A stretch of DNA of 5,062 bases from CAYXUW01 sp964468375. Lineage in GTDB: Bacteria > Planctomycetota > Phycisphaerae > Sedimentisphaerales > Anaerobacaceae. Made by a program: the position numbers and the translations under genes. The notes under the pieces were generated by a model. That model had not been told where the DNA came from and ran no database searches. It saw nothing but the letters and a program-made list of their open reading frames with translations. This document shows positions 1 through 5,062 of the stretch, one piece after another. The stretch covers positions 1-5,062 of the forward strand of contig CAYXUW010000133.1 in the NCBI GenBank assembly GCA_964468375.1, written 5' to 3'. Position 1 is the stretch's first letter; each line of letters starts with the position of its first letter.

Positions 1-1002
1 GACCTCCACAGCGAGCATTTTGCAGATAAACGTAACGATAAAGCATGCGCCCGTTAAACCGAAGCTAATCATAACGGCCGATTTCATCGCCTTCGGGTCG
101 CGGCAAACCAGAATCGGCAGGCACACCAGCAGCATCACAAGGTTAATAACGGGGTCTGTAATGCGGAAATGTTTCTGGCTGTATAGCTGGGCAAGGTCCT
201 TGACCTTTGTTTTCTGCGAGGCGAGGACGGCCAACTGATGCGAGCTGAGCAGGGTCTTAAACTGGGAACGCCGCATCACAGGTATATCTTTCGGTGTGAT
301 ATCACTTGCATAGGATGATATCGGCTGCTCGCCGAGCCGGGAGCCCTTTTCGACGAGTTTGCCGTTAATCAAATCCCATCTGCCGGTTTCGTGATTGTAA
401 ACGGCGTCCTGAGCCGATATTCGGCCGGTTACCTCCCAGACGCCCGAATCGGTTTTCCTTTTGCGGAGGATGATAGTCGGCCTGCGCAGGGTCGATGTCT
501 CTACGTAGAATCTCTGCGAACAGATTAGCGAGCCGCTTTCGTCCTCGATGAACCACACGTCATAGGTTTCCTGACCGGGAATGGCATCTTGGCCGCGAAC
601 GAGTTTGTCGCTGAGCGGCGGTATCAGCAGCTCCTGGTCGATTACCAAAAGCCCTGTCAAAAGGGCCGAGAGCAGAATTATCGGCACAATAACCCTTTTT
701 AAGCTAATCCCGGATGCCATAATAGCTACCAGCTCGTTCGAGTGAATCATTTTGCCGAGAGAAAACGCCGCTGCAACGACGATTATCATCCCTGCGAAGT
801 CACGGAAATAAAGCAAGCTGTTCAGAGCGTAGAACTTCAATATGTTTGCGACAACCGCAAGGGTGCCGAGGTCGGCGTGCTCGGTGAATTCGTCGAGGTT
901 GACGAACAGGTCGATGATTATCCGCAGGCCTATCAGCACGCAAAAGGCGATTACATAACCAATCAGAAAATTCTTCGCAACGTACTTATCTAATATTTTC
1001 AT
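1..1002 (-). CDS. lptG: LptG-like LPS export permease subunit (YjgP/YjgQ family), 3' end outside window
   Basis: Inner-membrane permease half of the LptB2FG ABC transporter, which extracts LPS from the inner membrane and passes it to the periplasmic Lpt bridge. The reading frame is open from an ATG at 1002 to the window edge, giving 334 residues without a stop. The start MKILDKYVAKNFLIGY is the usual family opening. Hydrophobic segments lie near residues 12-33, 65-83, 103-122, 284-299 and 306-327. Between helices 2 and 3, HSNELVAIMASGIS (87-100) matches the conserved cytoplasmic coupling helix that contacts the LptB ATPase. Residues about 125-275 are the periplasmic beta-rich domain. Most of the protein is present (family about 360 aa), with only the end of the last helix and tail missing. 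The nearest Shine-Dalgarno, GGAG at 1019-1016, is 13 bases from the ATG, which is long. It is last in a four-gene leftward cluster that begins with lptF. Assigning G rather than F rests on length and on the other, larger gene being more LptF-like. Confidence 0.88.
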   Translation of the reverse strand, partial: MKILDKYVAKNFLIGYVIAFCVLIGLRIIIDLFVNLDEFTEHADLGTLAVVANILKFYALNSLLYFRDFAGMIIVVAAAFSLGKMIHSNELVAIMASGISLKRVIVPIILLSALLTGLLVIDQELLIPPLSDKLVRGQDAIPGQETYDVWFIEDESGSLICSQRFYVETSTLRRPTIILRKRKTDSGVWEVTGRISAQDAVYNHETGRWDLINGKLVEKGSRLGEQPISSYASDITPKDIPVMRRSQFKTLLSSHQLAVLASQKTKVKDLAQLYSQKHFRITDPVINLVMLLVCLPILVCRDPKAMKSAVMISFGLTGACFIVTFICKMLAVEV

Positions 1003-1041
1003 ATAAATTTCACAGCTCCAGCTGCGTATTGTTCTTGTCGT

Positions 1042-1860
1042 TTAACTTCGTGATAACTTACGATACATTGTCACCGCCAGCAACGATAAAATGACCAGTT
1101 CCACGACAAACTGCATCCAAGCGCCTCGAACAAGTTTTGCGATTGTATAAAACCACCCGGTTTTGTTAAATTGTGAAAGGATGTTGTAATCGTATCTGTA
1201 TTCCGTGTCCATATCGCCGAAGGCATCCGTAACAGTTGACCATTTTTTAAACTCGTGCCAATCATTTGTATCGATACCATTGCTCTGGCAATACCTTTCA
1301 TAGAGTTTGAGCGTATCACTGATATGGACATATTTACCGTGGCTGTCCCGTTTCCACGGCCCGGGTGGGACGTAGGCCTGCCACTTCGCTGTATCGTAGC
1401 TTTCTTTTCCGATTGCCATCGCCGCCAGCGTGCTGGCCATCCCAGACCGCTCAATACCACTATTGCAATGCAGAAGTATAGGTTGCTCGGCAGTCTCTAT
1501 CGCCTGTATCAGGCTGTGCATCGAATCCTTGGTCGGAAGGCTGCTGGCCTTAAAGCGAATAGTAATCATCTTGACACCTAATTCGTTTGCGGCGGCCCGC
1601 TCTTGTTCTGTGATTTTTCCCACATTGCCTCGGAGGTTTATCACCGTCTTGATTCCGTAACGGTTAATCCACCTCCTGAGCTGTGCCGGTGAAGGTTGAC
1701 CCGAACGGTAAACTTTTCCCGGAACCACCTCGCGAAAATTCGCCCTGATTACAAAGAAGTATAGATAGCATCCTAATGAGACGGCGATTATTAAAAACAC
1801 AACAGAAGCGTTCTTCAACTGTTTCGACCTAAAGGACCAGATTTTCCTGATTTTATTCAT
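1042..1860 (-). CDS. Membrane-anchored tyrosine/dual-specificity-type phosphatase (CX5R), predicted periplasmic catalytic domain
   Basis: A 272-residue cysteine-dependent phosphatase. The P-loop HCNSGIERSG lies at residues 131-140, with nucleophile Cys132 and phosphate-binding Arg138. An upstream block, VYRSGQPSPAQL (50-61) followed by GIKTVINLRG (69-78), is typical of compact bacterial dual-specificity phosphatases and recalls the Siw14/PFA-DSP type. The usual general-acid Asp is not obvious in FKASSLPTKDS (103-113); Asp112 is the only nearby candidate. A hydrophobic helix at about 18-39 follows a Lys/Arg-rich N-terminus, and a second lies at about 248-266 before MYRKLSRS. By the positive-inside rule both ends are cytoplasmic and the catalytic domain is periplasmic. 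The ATG is preceded by AAGGTG two bases upstream of it, and this sits just past the previous gene's stop, nine bases away. Position between lptF and lptG suggests a phosphorylated lipid or LPS substrate, but this is inference. Protein phosphotyrosine or phosphatidylglycerophosphate are alternatives. Confidence 0.85.
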   Translation of the reverse strand: MNKIRKIWSFRSKQLKNASVVFLIIAVSLGCYLYFFVIRANFREVVPGKVYRSGQPSPAQLRRWINRYGIKTVINLRGNVGKITEQERAAANELGVKMITIRFKASSLPTKDSMHSLIQAIETAEQPILLHCNSGIERSGMASTLAAMAIGKESYDTAKWQAYVPPGPWKRDSHGKYVHISDTLKLYERYCQSNGIDTNDWHEFKKWSTVTDAFGDMDTEYRYDYNILSQFNKTGWFYTIAKLVRGAWMQFVVELVILSLLAVTMYRKLSRS

Positions 1861-1869
1861 TTCACCTTA

Positions 1870-2184
1870 CTAAATTGCGAGTTTGAACTCTGCAAGAAAA
1901 AGCGGGGCAAAACACACCCAAACGGTTAACAGAGCTATATTTAAGGCAACTCCTATTAATGAAGCTGTTTTCATTTCTGATTTGAACAAAGCTATTATTG
2001 AGACTACGGCTCCTGAAACAAATATAACGGCTGATAATCCTATTGTAAGCAGTATAAGCTTATCCGCAGCAATGATAGAACCGACCATGTTGTTAAGAAG
2101 AACCACCAATACTAAAAAAACATAGGCAATAACCGGAAGAACCGGCAGTATAAGTCCGATTAGCGCTGTTTTTTGGATTTTCAA
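1870..2184 (-). CDS. Small three-helix membrane protein of unknown function
   Basis: I do not recognise this 104-residue protein. It is almost entirely hydrophobic, with helices at about 7-30, 43-67 and 74-98. The charged loop KSEMK (68-72) and the N-terminal lysines suggest that the N-terminus and the second loop are cytoplasmic and the C-terminus is periplasmic. No catalytic motif is visible. The general look (short helices, a small Lys-rich loop, then an IGVALNIALL-type third helix) resembles small bacterial membrane proteins of the DUF4190 kind, but only loosely. It begins with TTG at 2184-2182, chosen because GAGGAG sits six bases upstream; the next in-frame Met is residue 33, inside the protein after helix 1. 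It ends in TAG nine bases before the phosphatase ATG, so the two are probably translationally coupled. Base composition is clearly AT-richer than lptF and lptG: three sampled 60-base lines (1921-2100) give 35-38% GC. That could mean late arrival in the operon, or only the codon bias of hydrophobic residues. Confidence 0.75.
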   Translation of the reverse strand: MKIQKTALIGLILPVLPVIAYVFLVLVVLLNNMVGSIIAADKLILLTIGLSAVIFVSGAVVSIIALFKSEMKTASLIGVALNIALLTVWVCFAPLFLAEFKLAI

Positions 2185-2200
2185 AAGATACTCCTCATCG
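2182..2200 (-). promoter_or_regulatory. Strong ribosome binding site that fixes a TTG start
   Basis: On the minus strand GAGGAG (2198-2193) is followed by six bases, TATCTT, and then TTG (2184-2182). This is a near-ideal Shine-Dalgarno and spacing. No in-frame ATG lies near it, so the site is the main support for the non-ATG start of the small membrane protein. Confidence 0.75.
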
Positions 2201-2268
2201 AATTTTCCATTCGGTGCCTACTTAATGCTTTCACATTTATTCGTTCGTAGCTCCGCAGTCCTGTCGAC

Positions 2269-3882
2269 TTAATTTTTCAGTAACCTGTGGTATATCATCG
2301 CGGCGGCGGCCGATAAGAGAATCAGAGACGCCCACATTAATATGACGCCCGAATGTACCTGTGTGAATGGGTTCTGTGTGATGTTTTTGCCCATCATTAT
2401 GCAGACGATTAGCACCGCCGCCGGCACTGAACTTGCTCCGAAGGCGCTGAGCAGGTGTCCGCCTTTGAGGATGATGCCGAGGCCGATACCAATCATTATC
2501 AAGGCGACGCAGCCCATCCCGAATACCAGCCGGGTGTGCATCTCGGCTTTTATGTCTGCGAAGGTCTCTTTGATTTTTCTGTCGAGCTTGTTTTGCAGAT
2601 TTTTCAGCATAGGGCTCGGTTTGACCTGCAGCGCCGAACTAATCGCAGCGGGGCTGACGGCCTCGAGAATATCGGCGCCGCCGAGCTTGTCCGTGACGGT
2701 CTGGGGCAAAATTAAGCCGCGAATGATAACGCGCTGGGCCAACCCCTCCGAGCCGTCGGGCTGACGCCACGTCGGGCTGCGCAGGTCCATTGTCAGGGTC
2801 GGCGCGAATTTATCGCCTTCGAGATGTATCGTCGCCTTCGTGCATTGCAGGGTGCGCAAAGTTTTTCTGCCGGACGCATCGTATTCGGCTAGTATAACAT
2901 CGCCGGAGAGCCGCACCTGTTCCTCGTCACGAAGAAGACAGTGGTCTGCGGTAAACTCGACTAACTTCTGGCCGCTGTGCAGCTTGTAGGAGTTGCTTCC
3001 CTCCGGGTTTTTTGTGGTCAATTTTTTCCTGATATCTTCTGCCAGCAGTTCCACGGTAAATTGTGCGTAGGTATCGCGGGCCAGTTGTGCAATCGGGTCG
3101 AAAAGCATCGGGTCACGGCGAATCTTTTTCATCTCGTCTATTTTCTTGAACTTTATATCGTCGCGAAGCATCGGCGTGAACGGCATCGTCAGCGGCACCC
3201 ATTCCGCGGAAAAAGGCGCTTCGTCTGCAAGCCCCATTTGATACGTGTTATAGGCGGTTATCTGGACTTCGTTAAACCTCTCGTGCGGGTCAAAGTTTAC
3301 TCTGGCTCTTTCGGCGGTGATAATCTTTTCTATTTCATAACCTTCCACTTTAGTAACGATTACACCTGAAAGCGTATTGTTTCTCGGGTTGGCCAGGTCG
3401 GCGTAGATTCGATAACGGCCATCGGGAGGGATTTTATAATAGCCCCTTCGCTGAATGTTGCGGAAAAGTATCTGTTTTGCATCGGCCTTAATGGACTTTT
3501 CAGCACGGCCTACAAAAACGGGCATCACATGGAAACTCAGAATCAGATTTGCAATCGCCACTATAACCGCAAGTACAAGTCCCGGATAAACCAGCGTCAA
3601 CAGACTTACCCCGCCTGCTTTGCAGGCGTCGAGTTCATTGTCGCTCGCGAACCGGCCGTAAACCAGGGTCGCCGCGAATAAAGCGGCCATCGGCAGGACG
3701 AACGTCAGGGTTATCGGCAGAAAGTAACCCATCAGATGCACAACCTGCCGGGGGCCTACGCCGTATTCCTGAACGGGTCGAAGAATGCTGCCGAGACTGA
3801 GTATTACGGTTAAAGCCGCCACCGAAGGAATAAAAACCTTCATAAGCTCGCGGAATATATATCTGTGCAGCGTAAAAACCAT
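2269..3882 (-). CDS. lptF: LptF-like LPS export permease subunit with enlarged periplasmic region
   Basis: Partner permease of LptG in the LptB2FG LPS exporter. The protein has 537 residues against 366 for E. coli LptF. Three N-terminal helices (about 17-35, 50-72, 98-120) and three C-terminal helices (about 451-471, 480-498, 511-530) give the family's 3+3 topology. RFASDNELDACKAGGVS (77-93), between helices 2 and 3, is the conserved LptB-contacting coupling helix. MHTRLVFGMG (448-457) is the typical entry to helix 4. The first periplasmic part (about 140-240) looks like the normal LptF beta-jellyroll, with RYRIYADLANPRNNTLSGV (156-174). Residues about 255-445 are extra; 305-390 has a second strand-rich block with LRDEEQVRLSGDVILAEY (317-334), reminiscent of LptA/LptC. 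The start is ATG at 3882 with AGGA three bases upstream, rather close, and IFRELMK is the usual family opening. First gene of the leftward cluster, with a likely promoter at 3918-3947. Family confidence is high; the F versus G label is less certain. Confidence 0.9.
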   Translation of the reverse strand: MVFTLHRYIFRELMKVFIPSVAALTVILSLGSILRPVQEYGVGPRQVVHLMGYFLPITLTFVLPMAALFAATLVYGRFASDNELDACKAGGVSLLTLVYPGLVLAVIVAIANLILSFHVMPVFVGRAEKSIKADAKQILFRNIQRRGYYKIPPDGRYRIYADLANPRNNTLSGVIVTKVEGYEIEKIITAERARVNFDPHERFNEVQITAYNTYQMGLADEAPFSAEWVPLTMPFTPMLRDDIKFKKIDEMKKIRRDPMLFDPIAQLARDTYAQFTVELLAEDIRKKLTTKNPEGSNSYKLHSGQKLVEFTADHCLLRDEEQVRLSGDVILAEYDASGRKTLRTLQCTKATIHLEGDKFAPTLTMDLRSPTWRQPDGSEGLAQRVIIRGLILPQTVTDKLGGADILEAVSPAAISSALQVKPSPMLKNLQNKLDRKIKETFADIKAEMHTRLVFGMGCVALIMIGIGLGIILKGGHLLSAFGASSVPAAVLIVCIMMGKNITQNPFTQVHSGVILMWASLILLSAAAAMIYHRLLKN

Positions 3883-3917
3883 ATTTCCTGCAACCGGTAT
3901 TTAGTCGTTAAGGTTAA

Positions 3918-3947
3918 ATTATATAAACTTACCATTCTCGATAATAA
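3918..3947 (-). promoter_or_regulatory. Probable promoter of the lptF cluster
   Basis: On the minus strand there is a perfect TATAAT (3923-3918). An 18-base spacer upstream is a weak -35, TTATTA (3947-3942), which matches TTGACA at three positions. Transcription would begin near 3911, leaving a leader of about 28 bases before the ATG at 3882. The -10 is convincing, the -35 is not, so an activator or an extended recognition mode is possible. Confidence 0.45.
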
Positions 3948-4051
3948 GGAACGCTTTGCAACAAAATTTTCTGGCGGCGGTTTACCAAATCTTTTTGCTA
4001 AATCAGCCGTCCAAAAACGCCGATTTCTGCTTTGACTGTATTATTTTCTAT

Positions 4052-4080
4052 TTGCGTTAAAAGTGGATAATCTCTATAAT
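4052..4080 (+). promoter_or_regulatory. Probable housekeeping-sigma promoter of the protease gene
   Basis: A perfect TATAAT (4075-4080) lies exactly 17 bases downstream of TTGCGT (4052-4057), which matches TTGACA at its first three positions. Transcription would start near 4087, giving a leader of about 44 bases before the ATG at 4131. A better -35-like TTGACT at 4032-4037 is too far from this -10 and has no good -10 of its own. Confidence 0.55.
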
Positions 4081-4130
4081 AACTGTTCGCTTGCGAGTTC
4101 AGCCTAAAAAAATTAAGTTGAGGCCGATAA

Positions 4131-5062
4131 ATGCTCAATAATATAAATTATAAGCGCTTTCTTGTTCTTTTGTTCGTGTTCTTTTGTGCGGTTTGCAGGG
4201 CTGATACAATCATACTCAAAAAAGGCCAGAGTTTAACCGGCGATATCCTCGCGGAAAAAGAAAACCAATTAATAGTAGATATCGGCGTGACTGTTATCAC
4301 TATTCCGAAGGATAAAATACTTCAATACGAATACACAAAGGACCTTGAGCAGGGCGACATCAGCACAAGCCGTTCGAGTGCGGATACGAATGAGCTGCAG
4401 CCGCAGGATGATGCAAACGGCCGTTTGTATCACACCGCCGATTTGAAAAAGACAACCATAGAAAAATGTGTAAATGCATTCTCCGAAGCCGTCGTAAAGG
4501 TCTCAACCCCGGCAATGATGGGTTCTGGCTTCTTTATAAATGAAGAAGGATACCTTATAACCAACTATCACGTTATAGAAAAAGAAACAAAAATCGAAAT
4601 TACTATGTTTAAGAAGGAAGAAAATGGCTTTGAGAAAAAGAAATTCAAAAAAGTCAAAATCGAAGCCATCAATCCCTTTTTTGACCTGGCGCTTTTGAAG
4701 GTTGAGGACCTCGGAGACACAAAAGTCAAATACGCATACTTCGGTGACGTCGACAGTATAAAGGTAGGAGAAGCGGTTTTCGCTATAGGTAATCCGCTCG
4801 GCCTGGAGCGAACCGTCACAGACGGCGTTATCAGCACGATAAGCAGGGCTTTTGAGGGTCTTGTTTACATACAAACCAACGCTGATATTAATCCGGGTAA
4901 TTCCGGCGGGCCGTTGTTCAATCTGGCGGGAGAAGTTATCGGCGTTACGAATATGGGGTATATATTTTTCGGCGGACTGGGCTTTGCCATACCGATTGAT
5001 TATGTAAAACATTTCATAGAAAACCGCGATGCCTTTGCGTATGACAAGGACAATCCCAACAC
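4131..5062 (+). CDS. Secreted HtrA/DegP-type serine protease with N-terminal beta-rich domain, 3' end outside window
   Basis: Trypsin-like protease of the HtrA/Deg family, which degrades or refolds damaged envelope proteins. The frame is open from ATG 4131 to the edge (310 full codons). GAGG lies seven bases before the ATG. Residues 1-24 are a signal peptide: YKRF, a hydrophobic run, then a likely cut after CRA at 22-24. Residues about 25-70 (DTIILKKGQSLTGDIL, then VITIPKDKI) form a small beta-rich domain like those seen before or within many planctomycete secreted proteins. A polar linker spans about 71-110. The protease domain starts near 115 and shows all three catalytic residues: His147 in TNYHVI, Asp185 in FFDLALLKV, and Ser258 in NPGNSGGPL. 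GNPLGLERTVTDGVIS (220-235) and GLGFAIPID (282-290) are further family signatures. Any PDZ or other C-terminal domain lies outside the window, so DegP/DegQ/DegS subtype cannot be assigned. It is transcribed away from the lptF cluster, which supports an envelope role. Confidence 0.9.
   Translation, partial: MLNNINYKRFLVLLFVFFCAVCRADTIILKKGQSLTGDILAEKENQLIVDIGVTVITIPKDKILQYEYTKDLEQGDISTSRSSADTNELQPQDDANGRLYHTADLKKTTIEKCVNAFSEAVVKVSTPAMMGSGFFINEEGYLITNYHVIEKETKIEITMFKKEENGFEKKKFKKVKIEAINPFFDLALLKVEDLGDTKVKYAYFGDVDSIKVGEAVFAIGNPLGLERTVTDGVISTISRAFEGLVYIQTNADINPGNSGGPLFNLAGEVIGVTNMGYIFFGGLGFAIPIDYVKHFIENRDAFAYDKDNPN

Larger units (their letters stand above)
3883..4130. promoter_or_regulatory. Divergent intergenic regulatory region between lptF and the protease gene
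   Basis: These 248 bases separate two genes transcribed away from each other. The stretch is AT-rich and has no convincing ORF. It contains one good TATAAT box for each direction (described separately) and an imperfect inverted repeat (AAATC at 4000-4004, GATTT at 4022-4026) between the two promoters. No known operator or riboswitch was recognised. Confidence 0.65.

Noticed and set aside
20..993. Plus-strand frames at 20-238 and 742-993 and a minus-strand frame at 365-556
   Set aside because: All sit inside the lptG reading frame, which runs uninterrupted from 1002 to the left edge and has coupling-helix and membrane signatures.
1255..1660. Plus-strand open frames of 108 and 76 residues
   Set aside because: Both are antisense to the phosphatase gene, across its P-loop region, with no ribosome binding site or family signature.
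2185..2268. Possible terminator or promoter in the 84-base gap after lptF
   Set aside because: I found no GC-rich hairpin with a T-run and no convincing -35/-10 pair on the minus strand; a GTCGAC palindrome just after the stop is too short to mean anything.
2342..3369. Several plus-strand open frames of 86-140 residues
   Set aside because: They are shadows of lptF; the LptF frame explains all the sequence with conserved motifs at both ends.
4088..4105. CGC-TT-GCG inverted repeat as a possible terminator or operator
   Set aside because: Only three to four pairs with a two-base loop, no T-run after it, and it lies in the protease leader rather than after a gene.
4188..4204. Lipoprotein signal (lipobox) on the protease
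   Set aside because: Cys19 and Cys22 lie at the end of the hydrophobic run, but the residues before them do not fit the L-A/S-G/A-C pattern; an ordinary cut after CRA fits better.
4503..5012. 169-residue minus-strand open frame
   Set aside because: It lies antisense inside the protease gene, which has a complete catalytic triad and signal peptide. The antisense protein has no recognisable domain.

Overview
The window looks like bacterial chromosome from a Gram-negative, LPS-bearing lineage. My best guess is Planctomycetota, Phycisphaerae-like. This rests on recognition of protein style: an oversized LptF, a small beta-rich domain in front of an HtrA-type protease, and a membrane-anchored dual-specificity-like phosphatase. 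I could not run a database search, so the taxonomic call is moderate at best.

Layout. Positions 1-3882 hold one leftward (minus-strand) gene cluster, read in the order lptF (3882-2269), a 104-residue three-helix membrane protein (2184-1870), a membrane-anchored CX5R phosphatase (1860-1042), and lptG (1002 to beyond the left edge). Gaps are 84, 9 and 39 bases, and I see no terminator between the genes, so this is probably one operon. A 248-base AT-rich divergent region (3883-4130) follows. It carries a TATAAT box facing each way. Rightward from 4131 runs a secreted HtrA/DegP-type serine protease that is cut by the right edge.

How the genes fit together. LptF and LptG are the two inner-membrane permease subunits of the LPS exporter; their ATPase LptB is not in the window. 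They are usually adjacent genes. Here they are separated by two extra envelope genes, one of them a phosphatase whose catalytic domain is predicted to face the periplasm. LptF is about 170 residues longer than the E. coli protein (366 aa), and its extra periplasmic segment has strand patterns resembling the LptA/LptC beta-jellyroll. The divergent protease belongs to a family that handles damaged or misfolded envelope proteins, so the locus as a whole concerns the outer envelope. The best candidate for something new is the lptF - small membrane protein - phosphatase - lptG arrangement.

No tRNA, rRNA, CRISPR, insertion sequence or long repeat was seen.
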